64,000 nt of DNA from JAFGXT01 sp963677165 (GCA_963677165.2 CAXXSX010000002.1:2914001-2978000); one strand, 5' to 3'; positions 10,162-21,352 are shown, counted from the first letter of the stretch. Numbers and translations: made by a program. Notes: generated from the sequence alone by a model not told the origin.

Positions 10162-13100
10162 ATGAGCATTATTGACAATATTAAGAATCCCGGAATCAAA
10201 TACCGTCCAATTCCTTTCTGGAGTTGGAACGACAAACTTGAAAATGATGAGCTGCAGCATCAGGTTGATTTGATGCATGACGCCGGGATCGGCGGATATT
10301 TTATGCATGCCCGTGGCGGTCTGTTGACCGAATACATGGGTGATGAATGGTTTGACGCGGTATTTGCTTGTTTAGATCAGGGAAAAGCCGACGGCATGAA
10401 CAGTTGGGCCTATGATGAAAACGGTTGGCCGAGTGGTTTCGGCGATGGCCGCGTGAATGGTCTGGGAGAGAAATATCAGCAGAAATATCTGCGCTTTGAA
10501 GCGGTTGATGCCGCTGAATTTATGCCGGGAAACCGTACAATTGCCGTATATTCGCAGTCCGGCAAGAAGCTTGATTCTCTTGATGGTGTGTCAGGAGAGC
10601 TGCTGCATTTGTACTATGATGTGAATGAGTTTTATGTGGATACTCTTGACCGCGAAGTGATTTTGACATTCGTCGATAAAATCTACAAGGAATATTATGA
10701 CAAGATGATCGCTGCGGGGCGTCCCGCTTCTGAGTTGAGTGGATTTTTTACCGATGAACCGCAGATATCCCGTAACGGTATGCCGTGGTCGCTGACGTTG
10801 CCGGAGCAGTATAAACTGGCTTACGGAGAGGACTTGTTGGAAGTGCTTCCGCATCTGTTTATGAAGATGGATAATTACCGTCAGACTCGCTACAAAATCT
10901 GGAAACTTATTACTCAGCTCTTCATGAATAACTTTATGAAGCCGATCCATGATTTTTGCGAAGAGCACGGTTGGAAAATTACTGGACACCATGTGCTGGA
11001 AGAAACTTATCGCTCCCAAATTGAAAGTAACGGAGCGATTATGCCGCAGTACCAGTATTATCATATTCCGGGGATGGACTGGCTGGGACGTCATATTAAG
11101 CCGGTAACGACTCCGGTTCAGGTTGCGTCAGTTTGCGCCCAGATCGGACGCAAACAGATCCTTTCCGAAACATTTGCGCTGTGCGGCTGGAACGTTAAAC
11201 TTGAAGAACTGAAATGGATTTATCAATGGCAGATGGTTCATGGAATCAACTTGCTGTGTCCGCATCTGGAAAGTTATTCCCTGAAAGGAATCAGAAAGCG
11301 TGATTATCCGGCGTCGCTTTTCCGGCATGAACCGTGGTGGGATAACTATCGCAACTTTGTCGATTATGCCAGCCGTATTGGCGTAATTCTTACCGAAGGC
11401 GAGATCAAGGTTGATGTATTGCTGCTTCATGGTCAGTCTTCAGCCTGGCTGGAATACAATGCCAATGAGCAGGAGAATAAATTAATTGATGAATATTTTG
11501 ACAGCTTTAATGAACTGAGTGAACTGTTGGACAGTGCCCATATCAATTATCACTACGGCGATGAGACCCTTATTGAGCAGTATGGTAAAATTTCCGGTCG
11601 CGATTTTGTTGTAGGACAGCAGTCGTATAAAGTGGTAGTTATCCCTCAATTGAATAACTTGTCTGCTAACCAGGTAGAGTTGCTTGATCAGTTTGTCGCT
11701 GCCGGAGGAAAAGTTCTTGTGGTAAGAGATACTTCCGGCGATGGTGTATGTTATGTCGGCGGTTGTGCTTCTGAAAAGCTTGCGGTGTTGTCAAAAGAGT
11801 TTATCTGGTTTGATACAGAAGCTCAGTTGGTGGCGTCTGCCGGAGAATATGCCGAGTGTTTCCCGGTGGTTGCTGCGGATACTGAAATCGAAAGTAAAAC
11901 TGTGTTCCGGAAACAGCTGGGACAAATTAATGTGGCGCGTCGTTGTTTTGCTGATTTTGACGGAACCGCGGCATCCGTATATTACTATGTTAATAATGAC
12001 TTGCATAATGGTTTTGAGGCCGATGTATATCTTCCTGCCGGATCTGTTGAGCGTTTTGACCCGTCTACCGGCGAAATTGTACCGATATTCTTTGAAAGTT
12101 ATGGTGACTGCATAAAAATTCCGCATAACTTTGTTCCTGCCGGAGACCTTGTGCTGGTTGCGAGGGAAGGGGAAGCGGCAACTGAAATTGATACCGTCGA
12201 TTACTACCGTATTGCCGGAGGAAAACTGAACAGCGGTTTCCAGACGATTGATCTCAACGGCAAGTATGATATTAAAGATATGACCGAAAATGTTCTGACT
12301 CTGGATTATTGTTCATTTAGCTTTGACGGAGAGCTTCAGGAAGAAAACGAATATGTACTGGTTATTCAGGATCGTCTTCTCAAGAAGAAGCGTCCGGTTG
12401 AGCTTGAAATGAATTTTAAGTTTAATGTTGCCGACGATTATGATATGGACAATGAATTGTTCCTGATCATTGAGCGTCCGGAATTGTACTCCTTTGAAAT
12501 TAACGGTGTCGAATTTACGGCGGAAGATACCGGATTTATTTATGATCCCGCATTCCGTCGTGTAGCGATCAGCAAATATGTTCAACGTGGAGAGAACGTC
12601 ATTAAACTGAGTACGGTATTCCGTCAGTCCGACAAAATTTACCGTCAAGTTGAGGCCGCCGCGGTATTTGAATCTGAAAAGAATAAGCTCAGTTATGATA
12701 TGGAAATTGAAGCCATTTATCTTGCCGGCCAGTTTGGCGTGGCGACAAATGGTACGTTCAAGCAGCTGGAACGCGAGGCGGTAAGATATTCCGGTGATTT
12801 TGCACTTGCCAAAGCTCCTGATTCCGCGGAATTGTCGCGATTGCAGGAGAGTAATTTGCCTTTCTTTGGCGGCAAAGTAAAACTGCGTCGTGAGTTTGAT
12901 CTTGCGGCAAGCGATATACGTCGTCGTTATCTACTGTATGATAAGCAGAAAGCAATTATTTCGAAGATTACTATTAACGGCAAGGAACTGGAAACATTTT
13001 TATGGAAGCCTTTTGTGGCAAGCCTTGACGGATTCCTGAAAGCCGGAACGAACGTTATTGAGATCGAACTGACTAACAGTCTGCGTAATGTTCTTGGTCC

Positions 13101-13257
13101 TCATCACCTGGAAGAAGGGGAATCATATGCTGTTGGTCCCTCTTCTTTCTATAAAGAAGACGGGGTATTTGCATGTAACTGGGCGGGGGGCTATATTCCA
13201 TGGGATAACGACTATTGTCTAGTGGAATTTGGAGTTGATAATCTGAGAATTGTCTGA
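10162..13257 (+). CDS. GH106-like glycosyl hydrolase (alpha-L-rhamnosidase type), cytoplasmic
   Basis: The 1031-residue protein opens with the block typical of the GH106-like family (Pfam Glyco_hydro_106): PIPFWSWNDKLENDEL, then AGIGGYFMHARGGL, then AYDENGWPSGFGDG. Known members are alpha-L-rhamnosidases. Further hallmarks are SGFFTDEPQ and the region around KITGHHVLEE. A flavodoxin-like segment lies near residues 410-520, and the C-terminal half is beta-sandwich with a galactose-binding-like end (KVKLRREFDL ... NVIEIELTNSLRNVLGPHH). There is no signal peptide, so it should act on imported oligosaccharide. GGAAGA precedes the ATG. It is transcribed away from the LacI gene and overlaps by 8 nt the TTG where the next reading frame opens. 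Confidence 0.8.
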   Translation: MSIIDNIKNPGIKYRPIPFWSWNDKLENDELQHQVDLMHDAGIGGYFMHARGGLLTEYMGDEWFDAVFACLDQGKADGMNSWAYDENGWPSGFGDGRVNGLGEKYQQKYLRFEAVDAAEFMPGNRTIAVYSQSGKKLDSLDGVSGELLHLYYDVNEFYVDTLDREVILTFVDKIYKEYYDKMIAAGRPASELSGFFTDEPQISRNGMPWSLTLPEQYKLAYGEDLLEVLPHLFMKMDNYRQTRYKIWKLITQLFMNNFMKPIHDFCEEHGWKITGHHVLEETYRSQIESNGAIMPQYQYYHIPGMDWLGRHIKPVTTPVQVASVCAQIGRKQILSETFALCGWNVKLEELKWIYQWQMVHGINLLCPHLESYSLKGIRKRDYPASLFRHEPWWDNYRNFVDYASRIGVILTEGEIKVDVLLLHGQSSAWLEYNANEQENKLIDEYFDSFNELSELLDSAHINYHYGDETLIEQYGKISGRDFVVGQQSYKVVVIPQLNNLSANQVELLDQFVAAGGKVLVVRDTSGDGVCYVGGCASEKLAVLSKEFIWFDTEAQLVASAGEYAECFPVVAADTEIESKTVFRKQLGQINVARRCFADFDGTAASVYYYVNNDLHNGFEADVYLPAGSVERFDPSTGEIVPIFFESYGDCIKIPHNFVPAGDLVLVAREGEAATEIDTVDYYRIAGGKLNSGFQTIDLNGKYDIKDMTENVLTLDYCSFSFDGELQEENEYVLVIQDRLLKKKRPVELEMNFKFNVADDYDMDNELFLIIERPELYSFEINGVEFTAEDTGFIYDPAFRRVAISKYVQRGENVIKLSTVFRQSDKIYRQVEAAAVFESEKNKLSYDMEIEAIYLAGQFGVATNGTFKQLEREAVRYSGDFALAKAPDSAELSRLQESNLPFFGGKVKLRREFDLAASDIRRRYLLYDKQKAIISKITINGKELETFLWKPFVASLDGFLKAGTNVIEIELTNSLRNVLGPHHLEEGESYAVGPSSFYKEDGVFACNWAGGYIPWDNDYCLVEFGVDNLRIV

Positions 13258-15195
13258 TTGGATAAAACAACATTGCGTTAAACTGAAAACATTGCTGCCG
13301 CCGCTGATTGTGGCGGCATGCTGGGCATTGTACCACTGGGTTTCATGTTGTGGTACAATGGGAAAGTATTATACTGGTAACGTTTTCAGGATGGGGCTCA
13401 TTCCGAAGTCCGATGCTCGCGGGTGGTCCGGCGGTGCATTTGATATTTTGCGGGGACTGGATTTGACTGGGACCCCGGCATTTCGTCCGCTTACTCCGCT
13501 GTTTCTATCGATATTTTTTCCTTGTCCGGCTTGGAATATTTGGCTGCTATGATTATTCAGGGCGGACTTCTGGCTGTTTCTCTTGGAGTCACGGCTTTTC
13601 TTTTAAAGAATATACGAAACCGGGGAGCGGTATGGTTGTTCCTGGCATTGTTATGTGTCTGGCGTCCCGAGGTTCAGACTACATTTGTTTCGGAAGTTCC
13701 CGGAATGATTGTGCTTATGCCCGCTTTTGCCTTATTACTTCGCGGCGTGATTGAAGATAAATTCAAAGATCGGTTAAGCGGAGTATTTCTATTTGGTCTA
13801 TTTCAGGCATTACGGCCCTGGAATATCTTTTCCCTGGCTCTGATGCCGTTTATCGCGTTCAGACGAGAGTGTTCTTTCAAGGCGAGTCTGCGCGAATGGG
13901 CGATTCTTTGTGCGGCCGGAATAATTGGCTTTGGTTTTCATCAGGCATCAGCCCAATTGTTCAATCATCCTGATGCAGTGTCCAGTAATCATCCCAAGGC
14001 TTTGTATGGCAGAGTTTCAGGCGGACAAACCTGGGAAGCATATTTTTCAGATCCTGTAATAAAAAAGGCCAGAGAAAACAGGAGCTTAAAACCGAAGGAG
14101 CTGCGTCGGATTGTTTACGGCCGTATCTGGGAGAAGTTTAAAGAACATCCTACTGGTGTTATTAAGTCTGCCTGGGTCAGTTTTAGGGATTACATTATCT
14201 ATTTTCCGAATGCTTTCGGGTTTAAGCCATGGAAGTTTTTATGGATTGCCGGATTTATGTTGATATTCATGCTGATTGAATTTCGTGGACGCGTATTGCA
14301 ATGGTGGGCCAAACTAGTTCAAGACAAGTATATGTTCAGTTTGACGCTGGCGGGGGCTGCGGCCGGACTGTTTTTCTTCAACTATTTTATGACGGCAATG
14401 TTTCTGGTTGGGACATACTATTTGATACGCGGATATAAATCGCGGTTGAGCTGGTTCTGTCTGCTTTATTTTGCCGGAATTATTCTTTCGCTGCCGCTGG
14501 TGGGGGATGATGGTCATGACCGGATTAAGATCGGCAGTGATATTCTGTTATTTTTTATCGCTGTAATTGGAATCGTCCGGATTTACGGAGAATGGTTTGA
14601 AGAGCGAACAGAAGACCGGGTGTGGAAATTTGCTGATTTTAAACCGGCTTTATCTGCTTTGGTAGGAAGTGTGCTTGTGCTTTTTATTGTTCCCGGAATT
14701 CTTAAGGCGATGGCACCGATAACCAAACCGGTAGTGTTTCCGGATAAAGCCCAGCTTCAGAAGATTTTCCCGACCCGGAAGCCGTTGTTAAATTTATATG
14801 ATCTTAAACGGATATGGAACCGTTATCCGAAGCCTTCTTTTGAGCTGTATAACAGTCGAATTGCCTATTTAATAACCAGGTACTATCAACGAGACGCTAT
14901 TTTTGAGGTAGCGGGGAAAGGGATGACTCATGCAACAGATATTTACCAGTACTGGCCTTTCGGGGCGCTTGATGTGGACCGGACCATTTTAACTCTTCAT
15001 GGGCGGCAGGCGATTCTTCCGGGAATCAGGCCTGAACAGTTGAAACAGTTTGAAGGACGTGAAATTATTTTGTTGGGAGAATTGATTACGCGTTCCCGGC
15101 ATCATTTATATGCTACTGCTTATGTGTTGTATGTTACACGTCTCGGCTGGATTGACGACAATGGCAGGTTGATGATTATGGCGTTGGAAAAATGA
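13250..15195 (+). pseudogene. Multi-TM membrane protein interrupted by a one-base frameshift
   Basis: Two frames together make one protein of about 650 residues. The first (13250-13552) gives a TM helix (LPPLIVAACWALYHWV) and a loop ending RPLTPLFLSIFF. The second, in a different frame and running to 15195, continues with SLSGLEYLAAMIIQGG and about ten more hydrophobic segments. The switch is at the six-T run at 13514-13519, where a seventh T would restore one frame. The second frame has no convincing ribosome site and only a TTG at its edge. The loop, the helix count and a C-terminal soluble part of about 130 residues recall GT-C type membrane glycosyltransferases, but no family is certain. 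Either a real mutation or a homopolymer sequencing error explains it. The start at TTG 13250 is weak. Confidence 0.6.
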
Positions 15196-15337
15196 CTGTC
15201 ATTTATTGAGTATCTTTTGACTAACACGCTTCTTTAGCATATATTCAAACATTCAATCTTCTATTGAGCTCTTGTTTTTTTAACAGTTTTATTGTAAAAT
15301 TTATTTATCTACCTTTACTACAGAATTTGGAGCGAGA

Positions 15338-18037
15338 ATGGGAGTTTTGAACTTTATGCCGTGGCGGAGGCATCGTGGGGCCTCACAGTCATCAGGAGAT
15401 GTTATTACAGTTTCACCATCGCGTGGGGGCGCAACGGGAACAATGCAGCATAAATCGTCTGCCGGGAATATTGAGACACTCGAAGCGCAGCTTGCCGCTG
15501 CCGGCGATGACAGTAAACAAAAATATTACCGAAAAAAATTAAACCGGAAATATTTCGAAAAATTGTTGGCTGTAACTGATGTCAGCGAGGCTGAATCATT
15601 GCTTGTCAAATTGGATGATGCCGAATTGATCGCTGCCCTTGGATATCGTTCGGAGTGTAGTGATATTGCCGTTGCGGCAGCTTCCAGAGTTGATGATGAA
15701 GAACTGATCCTGAAAATTTTCAGAAATACTTCAGATAAACATGTCTGCCAGGTATTGTTGAAGAAAAAACTCTCTGCCGATATCCTTGAGAAAATATCCA
15801 ATTCAGCCGCGTGCAAAACTGTACGCCGTCAGGCGGGCGAAATACTTGATGATTCTCAGAATCAGTTGAAAGATGTTGTCCGGGAACAGTCTGAAACGGA
15901 ATCATCTTCAAACACTTTTGCCGAGTATCGCGATCTTATCGGAAAATATGAGGAAATATGTGTTGCTGTTGAAGAGATGGCAGAGCGGGTTACTGAGGAT
16001 AGCTCTGCAAGGTTGTCGCAAATTGAACAGGAGTGGCACTTGCTTGAAAATGTTCCTCCAAGATTTATGGAGGTTTTGGAAAAACGTTTTGAAAAGGCAG
16101 TTGAACTATTGAATAAAAATATTCAGGCGAACATGGAACGTGAGCGTCTGACTGTTTCTTGCATGGAGCGTTTAGAAGAACTTTGTGTTAACGCGGAGCA
16201 GACTGTTGAAACAGGTGATAGGCATAAGTGTCTTAAAAAGTTGAAGCAGCTTCGCAAGGAATGGGACGAGACTGCCGCGAAAATAGCCGGCAATGATACA
16301 GCTGAACTTAATGCGCGAATGAAAACCGCTGAGAAATCAGCTGACGATGCAATTGCGGCGGAGCGCCGGGAACAGGAGAATTTGCAGGAGCAGCTTCAGG
16401 GCTACCTTAAGGAAGTGAAAGACGCGATTATTTCTGATGATTTTAAAAATTTTTCCACCCGTATCCGCGAACTACGGACTCAGGTGAACGAGGATTCCAC
16501 ATTCCATCAGCAGTCCTGTCGCAATCTGGTTAATGACTTCAAAAGTGAATGCCATAAATATTTTGTCAAGCTCAAAGATTCTTACGAGGCGGCTGAATAT
16601 GAGCGTTGTGCTAACTCTGTAGTGAAACAGGACCTATGTGCTAAAGCCGAGGCATTGTTGAAAGAATCAGATATTCGTTATGTGTCAAAACAACTTAAAT
16701 CGCTACACTCAGCCTGGCGTAATTCCGGTCATGCTCATCGCGAAGAGGAAAACAAACTTTACGAGCGTTTTAAAAACGCCTGTGACGAACTGCATAATCG
16801 TTGTACTGAGTTCTATCAGAAACAAGATGAAGCAAGGCAGGAAAATCTGGTTAGAAAACAGTCGCTGGCGGAGGAAGCTGATGCCTTAAAATTGTCGGAA
16901 GACTGGAGACCGACGGCGGAACGTTTGAAACAACTCCAAAAGGAATGGAAAAATATTGGTCCTGGAACGCGTGACCAGGAACCGCAGGTGTATCAAAAAT
17001 TTCGTGAAGCTTGTAATACTTTTTTTGAACGTCGTGGAAAACATTATGAGGGCCTCAAACAAGAGTGGGATGCTCATGCGGAAGTCAAACGCGGGTTGAT
17101 TGCAGAGACTTTAAAACTTGATAAGATGGAATATCATGAGGCGATTAGCTTTATTAAGCAACTGCGTGAGTCATGGAAAAACGCCGGTCCGGCGGGAAAA
17201 CAGGTTGAACAGGAATTGTGGTCAGAATTTGATGGAACCATAAATGCCTTCTTCGCACGCCTTGACGAGCAAAAGCCGGAAAACCTCAGTCGAAAACTGG
17301 AATTATGCTCTCAAGGGGAAGCGTTTATTGCGGAGCTTAAGGAACAACCTGATTTTAATTACAATGATAAATCACATCAGGCGGAACAATTACTTGAGGC
17401 CTGGAAAGCTGTTGGTCCTGTTCCTCAGGACAAGGAACAGGAGTTGTGGGAGCGTTTTGATGCTCCTCTGAAAGAATTTTATAACATGCGTAGAAAATTT
17501 TTCGCGGAGCAGGATCAACACAAACAGCAAAGCCTGACAGAAAAACTTAAATTGATTGATGAAATCGAACATTTGGTTGAGCACATTGAAAACTGGCAGG
17601 AAAATACTGAAAAAGTCAAGGATATTCAGCATCGCTGGAAAGAAGCGGGACCTACATTCCATGATAAGGAACAGGAGTTATGGAAGCATTTCCATGGTAT
17701 CTGTGAAGATTTTTTCAATGAGAGGAAAACCTTTTTTGACCGGAGACGGGATGAGCGGGAACATAACTTGAAGAAGAAGCTCGAATTGTGCGTTAGAATG
17801 GAGAAATTAGCTGGAGTTGAAGCTCCGGAAAATTCTGCAATCAATGGCAGTTCACTGGCAGATGAACTCGCTTTTGCTCTGAAAGCCGGAGGTCTTGACG
17901 ATCGCGGAAGAAAACACGCTGTAGAACAGGCCCGAATCATTAATTCAGAATGGCGAAATATCGGTTTTGCCGGTAAAGACGAAGAACAACTGTATTTTCG
18001 TTTCAAGCGTGCCAGAGAAGAGTTCTTTTCTGAATAG
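15338..18037 (+). CDS. DUF349 repeat protein
   Basis: This 899-residue, highly charged helical protein contains about six DUF349 units. Each has the core W(K/R)xxG followed by E...LW/Y..F...C..FF, for example QKEWKNIGPGTRDQEPQVYQ, EAWKAVGPVPQDKEQELWER and HRWKEAGPTFHDKEQELWKH. The first clear unit begins near residue 445 and the last closes the protein (SEWRNIGFAGKDEEQLYFRF). The N-terminal 80 residues are basic and low-complexity, followed by a helical region. The DUF349 function is unknown; proteins with many copies occur widely in bacteria. GGAG lies 5 nt before the ATG. No signal peptide or TM segment is seen, so it is probably cytosolic. It converges with the histidine kinase gene, with 25 nt between stops. 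Confidence 0.85.
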   Translation: MGVLNFMPWRRHRGASQSSGDVITVSPSRGGATGTMQHKSSAGNIETLEAQLAAAGDDSKQKYYRKKLNRKYFEKLLAVTDVSEAESLLVKLDDAELIAALGYRSECSDIAVAAASRVDDEELILKIFRNTSDKHVCQVLLKKKLSADILEKISNSAACKTVRRQAGEILDDSQNQLKDVVREQSETESSSNTFAEYRDLIGKYEEICVAVEEMAERVTEDSSARLSQIEQEWHLLENVPPRFMEVLEKRFEKAVELLNKNIQANMERERLTVSCMERLEELCVNAEQTVETGDRHKCLKKLKQLRKEWDETAAKIAGNDTAELNARMKTAEKSADDAIAAERREQENLQEQLQGYLKEVKDAIISDDFKNFSTRIRELRTQVNEDSTFHQQSCRNLVNDFKSECHKYFVKLKDSYEAAEYERCANSVVKQDLCAKAEALLKESDIRYVSKQLKSLHSAWRNSGHAHREEENKLYERFKNACDELHNRCTEFYQKQDEARQENLVRKQSLAEEADALKLSEDWRPTAERLKQLQKEWKNIGPGTRDQEPQVYQKFREACNTFFERRGKHYEGLKQEWDAHAEVKRGLIAETLKLDKMEYHEAISFIKQLRESWKNAGPAGKQVEQELWSEFDGTINAFFARLDEQKPENLSRKLELCSQGEAFIAELKEQPDFNYNDKSHQAEQLLEAWKAVGPVPQDKEQELWERFDAPLKEFYNMRRKFFAEQDQHKQQSLTEKLKLIDEIEHLVEHIENWQENTEKVKDIQHRWKEAGPTFHDKEQELWKHFHGICEDFFNERKTFFDRRRDEREHNLKKKLELCVRMEKLAGVEAPENSAINGSSLADELAFALKAGGLDDRGRKHAVEQARIINSEWRNIGFAGKDEEQLYFRFKRAREEFFSE

Positions 18038-18062
18038 TACCTTTGGACTTTGGAGGCTGACT

Positions 18063-21000
18063 TTATTCGGATTTTTCGGATTGCGAGTCCGGATAAAGCA
18101 GTTTCTGCAAGGTTGAGAGTAATTCTTCCTTGTTTATGGGTTTTGTCAAAAATCCATCGCATCCGCTTTGTTTTGACTCTTCTTTATCCGCAGACAAGGC
18201 GTTGGCTGTTTCGATGACAATTGGCAGGTTTGGACGTAAGCTTTTTATGTTTCGTGTAGCTTCCAGGCCGTTAAGGTCCGGCAATCTTACATCCATCAGG
18301 ACAATGTCGATATCCTGATTATTCTGACAACTTTCAATTGCTCTTTGTCCACTTTCAACATGAAGAATATCCGCGTTCGTTTGAGTCAGTAGTTTGTTTA
18401 AGAATAGGAAACTGGTGCGATCATCTTCAACAACAAGAATTTTTTTGCCTTCCCAATTGTAAGTCTGGACTGTTTTTTCCACTTTCTTTTCGACTGGTTT
18501 ACTCTGGATATCCAGGGGAAGTTTTACATAGAAAGTTGAACCTTTTCCTACTGTTGATTTCAGAAAGACTTCTGAGTGAAGTAATTTTGCATAGCTTTGG
18601 ACAATAGCCAATCCCAGTCCGGTTCCACCATAAGTTCTTGAAATACTGTCTTCCGCCTGGCGGAATGGATCAAAGATAATCTTCTGTTTTTCCTCAGGGA
18701 TGCCTATACCGGTGTCCTTGACATAAACCACAATATGTCCAGCCTGATTTTTCAGGCCGATTTCAACATATCCCTCAGAAGTGAACTTCAAGGCGTTTCC
18801 AATCAGATTAGTCAGAATCTGACGCAATCTCACTTCGTCAGAATGGATAACATATTCAGGTTGAGATTCGTTTCTGGCCAGTTTTAGTTTGATCTTTCCG
18901 TCAGAACTGAGTATTTTGTGTTCAAACAACATGAACAACTCTTCAATCAGGCGGTTAAGCGAAAAACTGCTTTTCACGATTTTTATCTGTCCGGCCTCGA
19001 TTTTTGAGATGTCCAGAATGTCATCTATAATTTTCAATAGTGTATTGCCGGATTCATAAATGATATCAATGTATTTTTGCGTTTCTTCTTTTTCTGCATC
19101 AGAATATTTCAGCAGCTCAGCAAATCCCAGGATTCCGTTCAGAGGAGTCCTTACTTCATGGCTCATGTTTGCCAGGAAAGTAGATTTTAACTGGTCCGAT
19201 TGCTCGGCCAGTTCTTTGGCATGTCGCAGTTCTTCTTCATGTTTGCGTCGTCTTGTAATATCATTGAGGAACATACAAATATATTCCTCGCTGCCGACTG
19301 ACATATAGTTGAGCGTAATTTCCATTGGGGTTTCTGAATTATCGGGCGATGTATATATTGTTTCACTTCTCCTGAACAGTTCGTCCCGTAGTGTGGGCAG
19401 CAGTTTGTTGATTGTAATTTTTTTGCGCCATAGTTTCAGTTGATCAATATTGGTAGTTTCAAGTTCTTTATGAGTATATCCAAGAAGATCTTCAGCTGTT
19501 TTATTTGAAAAGTAGACTGCCCCGTCGGCACGCAGAATGATAATTGCCAGGTGGGAGTTTTCCAGGATAAATTGGCGCAGAGATAATTCCCGTATGGCTT
19601 GTTTCTGTTCTGTCACATCGCGGGATATTCCAAGCACATGAATAATATTACCACTTTCATCATGTTCCGGAGCAAAGCGTGATTCCAGAATCATCAACCC
19701 GTTGGCGGTATTGACTTCTTCCACACGAGTTCGCATTTTGCCGTCACGGAATACCGCCAGAATCTCATTGCTTTCCGGATCATGCATTGATTCCGGAAGT
19801 TTCAGCTGACGGGCCGTTTTCCCGATAAAGTCTTCGGCTTTGATTTTAAAGGATCTTTCTACAGCGCTGTTGATATATTGGTAATGACCTTGACGATCAA
19901 TCCTAAAGATGATATCCGGTAGATTTTCAGTGAGAGAACGCCATTTTCTTTCACTTTGGCTCAGTTCCTCCCGGATTCGACTTTCGCGTCGGCTGATAAA
20001 TAATAATGCAATGATAAAACCAAACTGAACTAGAACAACCAGAATAATCAAAGGCAGCCATTTGAGGAATTTGGGATATTCATGAACAGGACGATGTATT
20101 ATTATGCTGTTGGGGGGTAGATTGTTCTTGTTGAATTTATATTTTTGAAGCCTGTTCCAGTCGAACTGGAATGTGGTTGGAATTTGACTGACTACTGGAA
20201 TGTCCCTGGGATCTTTTCCCTGGAGTATTTGGATTGCCAGATCAGCAGCGGCTTTCCCTTGTTCCTTTCCTTCAATCATTCTGCCGCCGACAACTCCGCG
20301 TCCGGAAAAGATGCCGTAAACAGTATAGATCGGAACAGGAGATACCTCGCATATTTGCTCCAGAACTGTATCACTGGATGTGAAATTGCCTTTTGCGTCC
20401 TGATTAAAGGTTAATAGCAGGATGAAGCTGTCCTGTTTTAGGTCTTTTACTTTTTGCAGTAAAGAGCTGAGGCTGAGATTACACAAGTAATGTATTGCAA
20501 GACTATCTTTTAGATGGGCCAGCTGTTTGCCGACATCCTGCAAAATGGCGCGTGATGTTAAAAGTTTGTTGTCACATATTATATAAACTTTATTGCGTTT
20601 GGGGTGAATGCGTTTTGCCGCAACTACGGTTTCCATAGCCGGAACCTGTTCGAGAACTCCGGTTATATGGCGTGGAGACCTTTTTATTATTTCCGGAACA
20701 TAATAATTGATTCCACAGAAAACAATGGGAGTATCTGGAAATAAGGAACTGCCCTGATCAAGTAGAAAGTAAAAAGCTCGGTCATCAACTGTTATAATCA
20801 AATCAAATTTTCTGGACGCCGGATACTTGTGGCGATAGATATCCGCAAGTTTTTTTAAATATTCACTGCCCGGATTTCGTTTTGTATCCATATAGTCAGT
20901 AGATATTTCAGCATTTGCAAATATGCTGTGTTTGAAACGATACGATATTCCCAGTGAAATACTTTTAGTCCATTTTTTTCCGGGATGATATGAATGAAGA

Positions 21001-21143
21001 ATCAGTATCTTGGGATTTTGTTTTGTCGCTGACTTCTTTTTTGTAGCAGTTTCAGCAGAAACCAAACATGAAAACATCAGACCGAATACAAGTAGAAATG
21101 CGGCCAATATATTTGTCAGAACTCTAACCGGTTGTCCTGTCAT
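18063..21143 (-). CDS. Hybrid sensor histidine kinase with TrpX-like (ABC_sub_bind) sensor domain
   Basis: A signal anchor near residues 8-30 is followed by a periplasmic domain (about 44-345) of the ABC_sub_bind/TrpX fold, seen in KILILHSYHPGKKW, FDLIITVDDRAFYFLLD, DTPIVFCGINYYVPE and a late KAAADLAIQILQGKDPRDIP block. A TM helix spans about 362-384. Two PAS domains follow (about 396-510 and 520-632), then HisKA with phospho-acceptor His662 (NMSHEVRTPLNGILGF), and HATPase_c with the N box around Asn783, G1 DTGIGIP and G2 GGTGLGLAI. The chain ends in a receiver domain with phospho-acceptor Asp951 (VLMDVRLPDLNG) and Lys1001. No output gene is adjacent, so the phosphorelay partner is unknown. 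The sensor domain type matches the four-domain binding protein encoded at 46590-50339. Confidence 0.9.
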   Translation of the reverse strand: MTGQPVRVLTNILAAFLLVFGLMFSCLVSAETATKKKSATKQNPKILILHSYHPGKKWTKSISLGISYRFKHSIFANAEISTDYMDTKRNPGSEYLKKLADIYRHKYPASRKFDLIITVDDRAFYFLLDQGSSLFPDTPIVFCGINYYVPEIIKRSPRHITGVLEQVPAMETVVAAKRIHPKRNKVYIICDNKLLTSRAILQDVGKQLAHLKDSLAIHYLCNLSLSSLLQKVKDLKQDSFILLLTFNQDAKGNFTSSDTVLEQICEVSPVPIYTVYGIFSGRGVVGGRMIEGKEQGKAAADLAIQILQGKDPRDIPVVSQIPTTFQFDWNRLQKYKFNKNNLPPNSIIIHRPVHEYPKFLKWLPLIILVVLVQFGFIIALLFISRRESRIREELSQSERKWRSLTENLPDIIFRIDRQGHYQYINSAVERSFKIKAEDFIGKTARQLKLPESMHDPESNEILAVFRDGKMRTRVEEVNTANGLMILESRFAPEHDESGNIIHVLGISRDVTEQKQAIRELSLRQFILENSHLAIIILRADGAVYFSNKTAEDLLGYTHKELETTNIDQLKLWRKKITINKLLPTLRDELFRRSETIYTSPDNSETPMEITLNYMSVGSEEYICMFLNDITRRRKHEEELRHAKELAEQSDQLKSTFLANMSHEVRTPLNGILGFAELLKYSDAEKEETQKYIDIIYESGNTLLKIIDDILDISKIEAGQIKIVKSSFSLNRLIEELFMLFEHKILSSDGKIKLKLARNESQPEYVIHSDEVRLRQILTNLIGNALKFTSEGYVEIGLKNQAGHIVVYVKDTGIGIPEEKQKIIFDPFRQAEDSISRTYGGTGLGLAIVQSYAKLLHSEVFLKSTVGKGSTFYVKLPLDIQSKPVEKKVEKTVQTYNWEGKKILVVEDDRTSFLFLNKLLTQTNADILHVESGQRAIESCQNNQDIDIVLMDVRLPDLNGLEATRNIKSLRPNLPIVIETANALSADKEESKQSGCDGFLTKPINKEELLSTLQKLLYPDSQSEKSE

Positions 21144-21352
21144 TATTTCCTGGTGGTGAAAGTTAAAATTTTACGAAACCTTCAAAAATTAGTTCCGAAA
21201 TAAGTAAATATGCAAATTTTACCGGAAATTTCAATTTTTAAAAATCCTCTTTCTTAATATAGTACTGAAATCCGGCGAATCAAAACAATAATATCTCTAT
21301 TTTTAGGGGAATATTCGGAATATTGATTCAGGATAAAGTCATTTTTGCAGGA

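Noticed and set aside
13514..13519. Programmed -1 frameshift at the T run
   Set aside because: The six T are in the phase TTT_TTT_C, not the X_XXY_YYZ phase of a slippery heptamer, and no downstream structure is evident.
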